Source of the DNA: Alphaproteobacteria bacterium | Lineage (GTDB): Bacteria; Pseudomonadota; Alphaproteobacteria; Rhodobacterales; Rhodobacteraceae | Direction: 5' to 3' | Length of the DNA stretch: 64,000 nt | Assembly (NCBI GenBank): GCA_030427405.1 | Contig: JAUHXK010000007.1 | Location: 186,001-250,000 of the forward strand | In this document: positions 28,467-36,292 of the stretch, piece after piece | How the letters are laid out: each line of letters starts with the position of its first letter | Position numbering within the stretch: position 1 is the first letter of the stretch | Made by a program: the position numbers and the translations under genes | The notes under the pieces: generated by a model | The model's database searches: none | What the model was told of the DNA's origin: nothing | What the model saw: only the letters and a program-made list of their open reading frames with translations

Positions 28467-29498
28467 ATGAAAGACCTTGAGCATGGAACCAGGGACAAAC
28501 GCGGGAACTGGACGCCGCACAAGCTGGCGGAACCCGCCCCGATCTGGCATCGCCCCTTTAGCCCGTCCAAAGTGCTGGCCTGGGTTCCCGAATACCTATG
28601 GCCGTGGAACGCGTTTCACCTTGCCACGGCTTTGCTGTGGGTTCTGGTTCTGATCCCAAGCTGGGACAGCCTCGCGACCCTGTCGCTGGGAAATTACGCC
28701 TACCTGTACTGCCTGAACGCCGTGGGCATGTTCCTGTTTCTGGGCAGTTTCGAGTTTTTCTTCTACGTCAAGCGCAAGCAGGAAAACCGTTACAAATACA
28801 ATGGCAAGTTCCCCGCCGATCACCCGTCTGACGTCTTCTGGTTCAAAAGCCAGAATATTGACAACTTCCTTCGGTCGTTTCTGATCACCATCCCGCTGTG
28901 GACCGTGGTCGAGATCGTGATGCTGTGGGCCTATGCCAACACCTGGGCGACCTGGTTGCCGTGGTCGACCCATTGGCTCTGGCTGAGCTTTATCGTCCTG
29001 ATCGCACCGGCCGTGCATGAAGTGTATTTCTTCTGTCTGCACCGGGCGATCCACTGGCCGCCGCTTTACAAACATATCCACTCGGTCCACCACAACTCGA
29101 TCAATCCCAGCCCGTGGTCCTCGCTGAGCATGCATCCCGGCGAAGGCTTTCCCTATATGGCCGAGGCGTGGTTGCACCTGCTGATCCCCTCGAACCCGGT
29201 ATGCGCCTATTTCACGTTGCATTCTGTGGGATTCGGCGCCGTGAACGGGCATTTGGGCTTTGAGAAGTTCGAGCTGACCGAAAACACCATGCTCGATAGC
29301 CACGCCTACACTCACTACCTGCACCACAAGTATTTCGAGGTGAACTATGGCGGTGATGGTCTGGTGCCCCTCGATAAGCTGTTTGGCACCTGGCATGACG
29401 GCTCGAAAGAAGCAGACGAGCAGATGAAAGCGCGTTTCCGCAAGAAGAAAGAGCGCCTGAAAAGCAAACGCGCTCAGGCATCCTCGGCTGCTGGCTGA
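28467..29498 (+). CDS. Di-iron hydroxylase of the sterol desaturase / fatty acid hydroxylase superfamily
   Basis: A 343-aa integral membrane oxygenase with four to five hydrophobic segments and the eight-histidine pattern that binds a non-haem di-iron centre: HEVYFFCLHR, HSVHH, HPGE, HAYTHYLHH. It needs an electron donor, and the Rieske ferredoxin encoded 67 bp downstream is the obvious candidate. Together they resemble the oxygenase and ferredoxin pair of rhizopine catabolism (MocD/MocE), where O-demethylation has been proposed, though I cannot confirm orthology of the oxygenase. The start follows GGGAGGAACG. It is the first gene of a four-gene operon divergent from a LacI regulator. Confidence 0.85.
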   Translation: MKDLEHGTRDKRGNWTPHKLAEPAPIWHRPFSPSKVLAWVPEYLWPWNAFHLATALLWVLVLIPSWDSLATLSLGNYAYLYCLNAVGMFLFLGSFEFFFYVKRKQENRYKYNGKFPADHPSDVFWFKSQNIDNFLRSFLITIPLWTVVEIVMLWAYANTWATWLPWSTHWLWLSFIVLIAPAVHEVYFFCLHRAIHWPPLYKHIHSVHHNSINPSPWSSLSMHPGEGFPYMAEAWLHLLIPSNPVCAYFTLHSVGFGAVNGHLGFEKFELTENTMLDSHAYTHYLHHKYFEVNYGGDGLVPLDKLFGTWHDGSKEADEQMKARFRKKKERLKSKRAQASSAAG

Positions 29499-29565
29499 CC
29501 GAAAAAACAACCAACCCGACCGTGACCCTGGCAGGCGATGACACCTGCCACAACAGGAGAGAACT

Positions 29566-29877
29566 ATGGCTGAATGGATCGACGCCTGCGCAGCAGATGA
29601 TATCGACGAAGAAGAGGTTATCCGCTTTGACCACGGGGCCCGCACATTCATCATCGTGCGGGATCACCAGGATAATTATTACTGTACCGACGGGCTGTGC
29701 ACCCATGAAGAGGTGCATCTGAGCGAGGGGCTGGTCGTCGAGGCGACGATCGAATGCCCCAAGCACGCCTCGATCTTCGACTGCACAACCGGCGAGGTGG
29801 AAACGCCGCCCGCCTGCGACAACCTACATACCTATTCCACCAAGGTCGAAGGTGGCCGCGTCTACGTGGAAATCTGA
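29566..29877 (+). CDS. MocE-type Rieske [2Fe-2S] ferredoxin
   Basis: A 103-aa soluble ferredoxin with a Rieske cluster site: C-x-H in GLCTHEEVHLSEG and C-x2-H in ECPKHASIFDC. The remainder (WIDACAADDIDEEEVIRFDHG... and VEGGRVYVEI) matches the MocE family named after rhizopine catabolism. It probably carries electrons to the di-iron hydroxylase encoded just upstream. The start has AGGAGAGAACT before it. No ferredoxin reductase (MocF-like) is in the window, so the reductant must come from elsewhere. Confidence 0.92.
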   Translation: MAEWIDACAADDIDEEEVIRFDHGARTFIIVRDHQDNYYCTDGLCTHEEVHLSEGLVVEATIECPKHASIFDCTTGEVETPPACDNLHTYSTKVEGGRVYVEI

Positions 29878-29906
29878 CACAGCTGCGCAGCAAAAGGACC
29901 GACCCA

Positions 29907-30725
29907 ATGTATCACAACCGCCCTCATGTCGAGGATATTCGCGCCATGAAACAGCGTGGCGAAAAGATCTCGATGCTGTTTGTCACCACGCCCGAGGAGG
30001 CCGCGGCCGCTGCAGCCGCAGGCATCCACATGCTGTCGATTGAAGGGCGTTTTTTCGATGCTGAAATGCGCGAGGCCGCTGGCGATTGCTTTGTGCAGGT
30101 CGGCTTGCCCTATGGCGGCTGGGGCCGGTTCGAAGGACGCGCGATTGCAACCGCCGAGGACTATTTGCGGGCCGCATTTCACTATGCCGGAATTGGCGGC
30201 GACGCGTATTATTGCGCGGCGTCCTACGATATTCAGAAGGTTCTGTGTGACAATCATTTGCCGGTGGTCGGTCATATCGGTCTGATCCCCAGTTACATCA
30301 CATGGACGGGGTGGCGCGCCGTCGGCAAAACAGCCGAAGAGGCGCAGGCGCTATGGCGGCACACCCAAAAGCTGCAAGAGATTGGCGTATTTGCGGCCGA
30401 GCTTGAGGTCGTGCCAGATCGGGTCGCCAGGTTCCTGACGGAAAACTCGTCTTTGATCATGCTTGGGATGGGGGCGGGGGAACATGCGGATGCCCAGTAC
30501 CTGTTTACCGAAGACGTCTGCGGTTACGGCCGGAACCACAAACCGCGTCACGGCAAGCAATACCGCAATTTCGCGCCCGAATTCGAACGCTTGCAGAATG
30601 AAAGGATCGCCGCATTCCGCGAGTTCAAGGCCGATGTTGATGCAGGCCTATATCCCGGCAAAGAACACTCGGTGGAGATTACGAGTGCAGAGTTCAGCGC
30701 ATTCCAAAAGTCGGTCGGGTGCTGA
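29907..30725 (+). CDS. PanB-like (ketopantoate hydroxymethyltransferase superfamily) protein
   Basis: A 272-aa TIM-barrel protein alignable with PanB along its length: VVGHIGLIPSY for PanB's CGHLGLTPQS, ELEVVP for the catalytic-Glu segment LECVP, MLGMGAGEHADAQYLFTEDV for GIGAGxxxDGQxLV, and a tail LYPGKEHSVE. By hand alignment from memory the PanB metal ligands appear lost: the VGDS segment reads IEGR, ADLPF reads VGLPY, and KIEG reads YCAA. It is therefore unlikely to be a normal pantothenate enzyme. I start at 29907 (AAGGAC upstream), 51 codons into the ORF. It lies between the ferredoxin and dehydrogenase genes, so its substrate probably belongs to the same pathway. Confidence 0.75.
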   Translation: MYHNRPHVEDIRAMKQRGEKISMLFVTTPEEAAAAAAAGIHMLSIEGRFFDAEMREAAGDCFVQVGLPYGGWGRFEGRAIATAEDYLRAAFHYAGIGGDAYYCAASYDIQKVLCDNHLPVVGHIGLIPSYITWTGWRAVGKTAEEAQALWRHTQKLQEIGVFAAELEVVPDRVARFLTENSSLIMLGMGAGEHADAQYLFTEDVCGYGRNHKPRHGKQYRNFAPEFERLQNERIAAFREFKADVDAGLYPGKEHSVEITSAEFSAFQKSVGC

Positions 30726-30728
30726 TCG

Positions 30729-31766
30729 ATGCTGAGGATCGGATTGGTCGGGTACGGAACCGGTGGGCAGCATTTCCATGCACCGTTCATTGACGCTGCC
30801 GGTGGCTGTTCTCTGGCAGGTATCGTGGCGCGCGCGCCGGCAACAATCGCAAAGGCGCGGGCCGATTGGCCGGGCATTCCGGTTTTTCCAAGCCTGACGG
30901 CCATGATCACGTCGGGTGCGTGCGATGCCGTGACCATCACAACGCCACCGCACACCCGCAAGGGGTTGGTGCTTGAAGCCATTGCTGCCCGGTTGCACGT
31001 GATCGCCGACAAACCGTTCGCGCCAGACTGTGACGCGGCAATGCAGCTTGATGCTGCGGCAAAGGCCGCGGGTGTTGTGCTGGGTGTTTACCAAAACAGA
31101 CGTTTCGATGCCGATCTTCAGACGCTGCGCAAAGTCATTTCGGACGGCCGTGTAGGAAAGGTCTGGCGCATACATTCACGTATGGACCAGGACAGCCCCC
31201 AGACGCTTGAGGCTGGTCCGGGCGGAGGGTTGTTGCGGGATCTTGGATCGCATGTTGTCGACCAGATGATTTTTCTGCTGGGGCCCGTTGTCGCGGTGAC
31301 CGCCACAATGGACATGGTCGACCTGCCCGAGGGCCCTACGGATGCTTGCTTCACCTTGATGTTAAAGCATGAAAATGGTGCGCACAGTCATTTGTCGGCA
31401 TCCAAGCTCAACCATGTCGATATGCGCGAATTGCGGGTCTATGGGGACAGGGGGAGCTATTTTTCCCGGGCGACGGATATTCAAGCTCAGGACATCTTCG
31501 CGGGCAAGAGACCTGCGGACGATCCTGCCGGTTGGGGATACGAGCCCGAACTCAATTGGGGCAGGCTATATACCTCTGCGGGTCCCGAGATTGTTCCGTC
31601 AGAGCAGGGGCGCTATCACGACTATTACGAGGCTTTTGCCCGTGCGGTCCATGACGGCACGGCACCGCCCGTAACGGCTGAAGTGGGGGCTGAAACGCTG
31701 GCGGTTCTGGATGCGGCACGCCAAAGCGCGGCGAACGGAAGAACAGTGCTGGTCCGCGCGGCATAA
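30729..31766 (+). CDS. Gfo/Idh/MocA-family oxidoreductase
   Basis: A 345-aa NAD(P)-dependent dehydrogenase with a Rossmann start (MLRIGLVGYGTGGQHFHAPFI), a DKP variant of the EKP motif (HVIADKPFAPD), and the substrate-domain segment GGGLLRDLGSHVVDQMIFLLG with the catalytic His. Family members oxidise sugars or cyclitols at a hydroxyl carbon. It follows the PanB-like gene by 3 bp and is the last gene of the operon. Probable role: oxidation of the demethylated product of the oxygenase, by inference. Confidence 0.88.
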   Translation: MLRIGLVGYGTGGQHFHAPFIDAAGGCSLAGIVARAPATIAKARADWPGIPVFPSLTAMITSGACDAVTITTPPHTRKGLVLEAIAARLHVIADKPFAPDCDAAMQLDAAAKAAGVVLGVYQNRRFDADLQTLRKVISDGRVGKVWRIHSRMDQDSPQTLEAGPGGGLLRDLGSHVVDQMIFLLGPVVAVTATMDMVDLPEGPTDACFTLMLKHENGAHSHLSASKLNHVDMRELRVYGDRGSYFSRATDIQAQDIFAGKRPADDPAGWGYEPELNWGRLYTSAGPEIVPSEQGRYHDYYEAFARAVHDGTAPPVTAEVGAETLAVLDAARQSAANGRTVLVRAA

Positions 31767-31790
31767 GGCGGGCCCGTCGTGGGCCGATGG

Positions 31791-32819
31791 TCAGATGCTT
31801 TCGGGCGTGTAGATGTCGAACCCGAATGTCACGCGTCGGGCACCTGCATCCTGTCCTGCTTCCTTTGACTTCAACATGGTTGCGATGGTCTCGCGCGCAA
31901 AGCGTTCCATCGGGTGGGAAATGACCAGCGACAGCGTGCCATCAATGAGGGCCGCCCGCGTGTCGTCGAACAGCTCATAGCCAACCGCGACAAAGTCGTC
32001 GCGTTTTGGCGTGTCCCGCAAGGCGCCAATCGCGCCGGTAATGCCGCCACCGGAAACGTACAAGCCGCACAAATCGGGATGGTCCCTCAGCATGGTTTCG
32101 ACATGTTCCCGCGCGACGGCTGCCGATTCATAGGTGGCCAGCGGCTCCAGCAGAGTGAAGTCCCTGTTGTGTTCGCGAAAATAGGACCGGAAGCCGCTTT
32201 CGTTCATTTCCTGGTTTCGCAGGCGATGACTGCCGACAAGAATGCCGATCTTGCCGGGGTCCCGTACCATCTTGTCAAAGGCCCAGGCTGCCGTTCGCCC
32301 GACCTTCCAGTTGTCCAGCCCCACAAAGCTGATGTTGCCCCGCGCGGTCAGTGGACCGATGAGCGACACAACAGGGACGCCCGATTCCAGCACGTTGTCG
32401 ATTGCGTCGGCGACCAGCGAATGCTGTGGCGCAACGATTGCCAGCGCCTCGGACCGTGCGCCCAGATCTTCGACATGCGCCGCAACCTTTTCGGGTGACA
32501 GGTCCTCAAGATATTCCAGCGTCAGCTCGATTGTTCCGCCGGGATAATCCGCGGCGACCTCGGTAATGGCCTCTCCGAGATTGCGGTAGAAGGTGCGCGC
32601 GCCACGTTGCAGCAGGACGCCGAAACGGTGCGTGCTGCGCGCTGACTTGACCGCATGCTCGATCGTGCCCAGCCCGTAGAACCCGATTTCCTCGGCCGCG
32701 CGCAACACTCTTTCGCGGGTCGGTTCACGCACCGTCTCCGCCTGGTTGAGCACGCGGTTGACCGTCGAGACGGAAACGCCCGCGGCATCGGCAAGGTCGG
32801 GGATCGTGGGGCGTCTCAT
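31791..32819 (-). CDS. LacI-family transcriptional regulator (paralogue 2)
   Basis: A 342-aa repressor equal in length to the one at 27279 and sharing long identical blocks such as MNESGFRSYFREHN and the recognition helix SVSTVNRVLN. The effector domain is also closely similar (NISFVGLDNWKVGRTAAWAFD), so related ligands are likely. It is divergent from the sugar ABC transporter and inositol genes, which it probably controls. The pair looks like a gene duplication in which each copy stayed beside one of the two operons. Confidence 0.92.
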   Translation of the reverse strand: MRRPTIPDLADAAGVSVSTVNRVLNQAETVREPTRERVLRAAEEIGFYGLGTIEHAVKSARSTHRFGVLLQRGARTFYRNLGEAITEVAADYPGGTIELTLEYLEDLSPEKVAAHVEDLGARSEALAIVAPQHSLVADAIDNVLESGVPVVSLIGPLTARGNISFVGLDNWKVGRTAAWAFDKMVRDPGKIGILVGSHRLRNQEMNESGFRSYFREHNRDFTLLEPLATYESAAVAREHVETMLRDHPDLCGLYVSGGGITGAIGALRDTPKRDDFVAVGYELFDDTRAALIDGTLSLVISHPMERFARETIATMLKSKEAGQDAGARRVTFGFDIYTPESI

Positions 32820-33266
32820 GTCATTTCATCTCATTTTCTGCAGCTATGGCATTTTTTGATACGAATTGTTGCGGCCTACAGAATTGCTGTTGAAACGTAA
32901 CCTGTCAACAGCGCATGAAATATGAGTTGATGGCTCTCATCTGAGATTCGGGCCTTCAGCATGCGGGGGAGGCCAAATGGACAAATGTAAGCGCAACAGC
33001 CAGGGGTTTCGCGGCACCATTGCCGCAAGCGCGGGGCCGTTTGCTGACCAGGCGCTGTTTCAAGCATCTGGCAATGGCGTTTCATTGGCCCATGCCGACC
33101 TGCCGGTCGGTCCGTTTTTCATTTCAACCTTGTCGAAATCGCACGGTTCCAATCCCGCAAACGCAGGGCGGGGCCGGGTTGGTTTCGCCACCTGAGTCTG
33201 GCCTGACAGCCATACTCGAATGTCGAACCGCCGAAGGGCGGACTTATTAATAGGGAGGAAATCGAC
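32820..33266. promoter_or_regulatory. 447-bp divergent control region before the sugar importer operon
   Basis: It lies between LacI paralogue 2 and the sugar-binding-protein gene. It contains a perfect 8-bp inverted repeat (annotated separately), a second one ATGAG-N9-CTCAT at 32922-32940, and ATGAAA boxes. Short plus-strand ORFs at 32977-33195 and 33020-33250 show no family resemblance and I do not call them. The length suggests a long 5' leader. Confidence 0.45.
32886..32912. promoter_or_regulatory. Perfect inverted repeat GCTGTTGA-N11-TCAACAGC, candidate operator
   Basis: An 8-bp perfect inverted repeat with an 11-nt spacer containing AAACGTAACC-like sequence, 67 bp upstream of LacI paralogue 2. 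Its size and position suit binding by a dimeric repressor controlling both divergent units. Confidence 0.5.
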
Positions 33267-34226
33267 ATGACTTTCACCAAAACACTTGTCGCCGCGGCGA
33301 CTGCAACGTTCCTGGCGTCGGGTGCCATGGCGCAGAACATCGCCGTGATCGGCGGTTCTGCGCAGGATGGCTTCTGGAACCTGATCAAGAAAGGTGTCGA
33401 TGACGCGACGCTGGTGGTCGAGGCCAATGGCGGCACGGTCAACTACCTGCTGACCCAGAACTATGACAATTTCGGCCCCGACCTGGTCACGCTGATTGAA
33501 CAGGCTGTTGCGCAAGGCGTCGACGGTATTGCCATCCCCAACTGGCTGCCCGAGTCGGAAACTCCGGCCCTGATCGCTGCGGCAGAAGCGGGCGTCGTGA
33601 TCACGTCCTACAACGCCGGCCAAAGCGAAATGGACAAGTACGGCGCGCTGAACTACTTCGGTTCGGACGAGTACCTGGCCGGTGTTGCCGGCGGCAAGTA
33701 CATGGCTGAAAACGGCGCGAAGAAAATCATGTGCCACATCCAGATCCCTGGCGCGGTCAACCTTGAAACCCGCTGTAAGGGTGTCGAGGACGGTGCCAAG
33801 GAAGCAGGCGCTGAAACCTACATCGTGCGTGTTCCTGCAAACCTCGACGGTGACATGGTCGGTACGTCCGAAGCCATCAAGGCCGAGCTGATTGCCGATG
33901 ATTCCATCGACGCGGTCATCAATCTGGCTGCATGGGCCGCAGACGCATCCGCGTCGGCCATCGAGCAGCTGGGCAAGACCGACAGCGTCAAGCTGGGTAC
34001 TTTCGACATGTCCGCATCGGTTCTGGACCGTATCTCGAACGGTACTCAGGCCATGGCCATCGACCAGCAGCCCTACCTGCAGGGTTTCCTGGCGACCTCG
34101 ATGCTGTTTGCGAACCTGAAGTTCGGCACCGAGATCGTAACCCAGCCCGTTCTGACCGGTCCGGCGATCGTGGATGCATCGAACGTTGAATCCGCCATCG
34201 AAGGCGTCAAGCTGGGCGCGCGGTAA
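33267..34226 (+). CDS. Sugar ABC transporter substrate-binding protein
   Basis: A 319-aa periplasmic receptor of the ribose-binding (Peripla_BP_4) family with a signal peptide (MTFTKTLVAAATATFLASGAMAQ). The mature part starts NIAVIGGSAQDGFWNLIKKG and includes VDGIAIPNWLP, VVITSYNAGQSEMD and LGTFDMSASVLDRISNGTQAMAIDQQPYLQGF. The start follows AGGGAGGAAA. It is the first gene of an operon with permease, ATPase and inositol-type catabolic genes, so a cyclitol or similar polyol is the likely ligand. The general family also covers fructose (FrcB) and MocB-type receptors. Confidence 0.93.
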   Translation: MTFTKTLVAAATATFLASGAMAQNIAVIGGSAQDGFWNLIKKGVDDATLVVEANGGTVNYLLTQNYDNFGPDLVTLIEQAVAQGVDGIAIPNWLPESETPALIAAAEAGVVITSYNAGQSEMDKYGALNYFGSDEYLAGVAGGKYMAENGAKKIMCHIQIPGAVNLETRCKGVEDGAKEAGAETYIVRVPANLDGDMVGTSEAIKAELIADDSIDAVINLAAWAADASASAIEQLGKTDSVKLGTFDMSASVLDRISNGTQAMAIDQQPYLQGFLATSMLFANLKFGTEIVTQPVLTGPAIVDASNVESAIEGVKLGAR

Positions 34227-34268
34227 TCCTATCACGAAACAGGGTTCGGCCTTTGCGGCCGGACCCGT

Positions 34269-34288
34269 CCCGGCCCAATCGGGCCGGG
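34269..34288 (+). promoter_or_regulatory. Stem-loop between binding-protein and permease genes
   Basis: CCCGGCCC-AATC-GGGCCGGG is a perfect 8-bp GC stem with a tetraloop, 42 bp after the receptor stop. A smaller GGCC-TTTGC-GGCC hairpin precedes it. With no T-run it is better read as an mRNA-stabilising or partial-attenuation element favouring receptor expression. Confidence 0.6.
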
Positions 34289-34320
34289 CGCCTATTTCAG
34301 AATTTCGGGAGGCAGCTCAA

Positions 34321-35358
34321 ATGACCGACACAACAACAGACAACAGCTCGGAACAAGGCGAGTCCGGATTTTCCCTGGCCGCATTTTTCCGCAGCCCCGC
34401 AGCCGGGGCGTTCATGGGTTTCGTCGTCGTATTCATTGTATTCGCGATCTTCGGGTTCAGCAGAAATTTCCTGTCTATTGCTGGTATTACTACATGGGTT
34501 AACTTTGCGTCCCTCGTCGGGATCATCGCCATTCCTGTTGGCTTTTTGATGATTGCCGGAGAGCTGGACATTTCGACCGGCGCGGTGCTTCCGGCCGGTG
34601 CAATGACCGTGGCCATCCTGTCGGGGCATTATGAGCTGCCGGTGTTGGTCGGGATCTTCGCGGCGCTGGCCATCGGCGCGCTGATTGGCTTTATCAACGG
34701 CCAGATCGTCACCCGAACCCAGGTGCCATCCTTCATCGTCACCCTTGCGACGCTCTTTGCCGTGGCCGGTCTGACGCTTTACCTGTCGATCCTGTTCATC
34801 AACAACACCAACTCTTTCTACCAGGCCCCCGCATGGGCGAAGTCGCTCTTTGGCGGAAAGTTCTTCGGCTTCAACTCGTCAGTGTTCTGGTGGGCGGGTC
34901 TCGTGGCGGTGTTCTACTACTTCCTGCACAAGTCGCCCAAGGGCCCGTGGGTCTTTGCGCTCGGCGGGGATCAGGAAAGCGCGCGCAATGCCGGTATCCC
35001 GGTGCGCAAGCTGAAAATCGGTCTTTTCATGCTGTGTTCCACCTGCGCGGCCTTTGCCGGTGCGTTGCAAGTCATCACGTTCAACTCGGCGACCAGCCAG
35101 GCGAACTTCGGCCTGATCTTCAACACCATCATCTCGGTGGTTGTCGGTGGCGTCCTTTTGACCGGTGGCTTCGGAACCGTGATGGGTATCGTCTTTGGTG
35201 TTCTGACGCTGGCAATCGTTACCCAGGCTATCGGGTTTACTGAAATCGACCGGAACCTGTCATTTCTCATCATCGGTGTGATGCTTCTGATTGCTGTTCT
35301 GATGAACGACACCTTCCGCAACCTGGCGACCAGCTGGTCGACCTCGAAGAAGAAGTAA
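34321..35358 (+). CDS. Sugar ABC transporter permease
   Basis: A 345-aa inner-membrane subunit of the RbsC/FrcC type (BPD_transp_2). A polar N-terminus ([15 protein letters not shown]) is followed by about eight to ten membrane segments. The signature region contains [22 protein letters not shown], the cytoplasmic loop that meets the ATPase, and the early motif [15 protein letters not shown] is typical. The start at 34321 follows GGGAGGCAG; the ORF extends 49 codons upstream through the hairpin region and those are discounted. Confidence 0.92.
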   Translation: MTDTTTDNSSEQGESGFSLAAFFRSPAAGAFMGFVVVFIVFAIFGFSRNFLSIAGITTWVNFASLVGIIAIPVGFLMIAGELDISTGAVLPAGAMTVAILSGHYELPVLVGIFAALAIGALIGFINGQIVTRTQVPSFIVTLATLFAVAGLTLYLSILFINNTNSFYQAPAWAKSLFGGKFFGFNSSVFWWAGLVAVFYYFLHKSPKGPWVFALGGDQESARNAGIPVRKLKIGLFMLCSTCAAFAGALQVITFNSATSQANFGLIFNTIISVVVGGVLLTGGFGTVMGIVFGVLTLAIVTQAIGFTEIDRNLSFLIIGVMLLIAVLMNDTFRNLATSWSTSKKK

Positions 35359-35369
35359 GGAGAGCACCA

Positions 35370-36194
35370 ATGTCTGACGGCAAACCCGTTCTCGAACTCC
35401 GCAAAGTCGACAAGTCCTTTGGTCCGATCGACGTACTCCATGAAATCAGCCTCAAGGTGGGCGAGGGCGAAGTGCTCTGCCTGCTGGGTGACAACGGCGC
35501 GGGGAAATCGACCCTGATCAAGACGCTCGCGGGCGTGCACCAGCCGACCCGCGGCGAGATCCTGATGGACGGCACCTCGACCTCGTTCTCCAGCCCGCGC
35601 GAGGCGCAGGAACGCGGCATCGCAACGGTGCACCAGTTCGGCGGCACCTATCCGCTGATGTCGGTGGGGCACAATTTCTTCATGGGGATGGAACCCACCA
35701 AGGGGGTTGGCCCGTTCAAGGTCTATGACCGCGAAAAGGCCAATCGCATCGCGGTTGAGGAAGTCCAGAAAATGGGCATCACCCGGATCACCGATGGTGA
35801 CCGCCTGGTTGGTGGCCTGTCCGGTGGCGAACGCCAGTCGCTGGCCATTGCCCGCGCGGTGTATTTCGGTGCCCGCGTTCTGATCCTGGACGAGCCGACC
35901 GCTGCGCTGGGTGTGAAACAGGCGGCCCACGTTCTGCGGATCGTGAACGAGGCCAAGCGGCGCGGGCTGGCGGTGATCTTCATCACCCACCAGGTCATGC
36001 ACGCCATGGCAGTGGGCGACCACTTCGCAGTTCTGATCCGGGGCGCAATTGCGGCTGATTTCCGCAAGGGCGAAAAGACCCGTGAAGAAATCGCAGACCT
36101 GATGGCAGGTGGTGAATCCATGGCCGATCTCGAAGCAAGTATCGAGGGCTACATGGAAACCCACGAGGGGCATCCGCCCCCGCCAGCGGGCTGA
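35370..36194 (+). CDS. Sugar ABC transporter ATP-binding protein (single NBD)
   Basis: A 274-aa ATPase with one nucleotide-binding domain: Walker [10 protein letters not shown], signature [14 protein letters not shown], Walker [13 protein letters not shown] and switch His in FITHQVM. Most ribose/inositol-type importers have a tandem ATPase of about 500 aa. A single-domain subunit is instead typical of the FrcA group of alphaproteobacterial fructose-type importers, and presumably works as a homodimer. The start follows AAGGAGAG, 11 bp after the permease stop. Confidence 0.92.
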   Translation: MSDGKPVLELRKVDKSFGPIDVLHEISLKVGEGEVLCLLGDNGAGKSTLIKTLAGVHQPTRGEILMDGTSTSFSSPREAQERGIATVHQFGGTYPLMSVGHNFFMGMEPTKGVGPFKVYDREKANRIAVEEVQKMGITRITDGDRLVGGLSGGERQSLAIARAVYFGARVLILDEPTAALGVKQAAHVLRIVNEAKRRGLAVIFITHQVMHAMAVGDHFAVLIRGAIAADFRKGEKTREEIADLMAGGESMADLEASIEGYMETHEGHPPPPAG

Positions 36195-36202
36195 GTAATG
36201 GT

Positions 36203-36223
36203 TCGGCGGGGAAATCCCGCCGA
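36203..36223 (+). promoter_or_regulatory. Stem-loop between importer and catabolic genes
   Basis: TCGGCGGG-GAAAT-CCCGCCGA, a perfect 8-bp stem just after the ATPase gene, with a second imperfect GC hairpin near 36253-36275. It marks the junction of transport and catabolic genes and may lower read-through or set an RNA processing end. Confidence 0.5.
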
Positions 36224-36292
36224 GACCTTTCAAACGAAATTTAGACATTTACGGTCGGCCGCTGGTCCGGCCGAACGCAGGGAGATCGTGTG

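Noticed and set aside
32977-33250. Two short plus-strand ORFs before the sugar-binding-protein gene
   Set aside because: They lie in the expected leader of the operon, overlap each other in different frames and show no family pattern.
36239-36275. Second GC hairpin (CGGCCGCTGGTCCGGCCG) as a terminator before the dehydrogenase gene
   Set aside because: No T-run follows and the downstream gene starts within 20 bp; it is better treated as part of the intercistronic structure.
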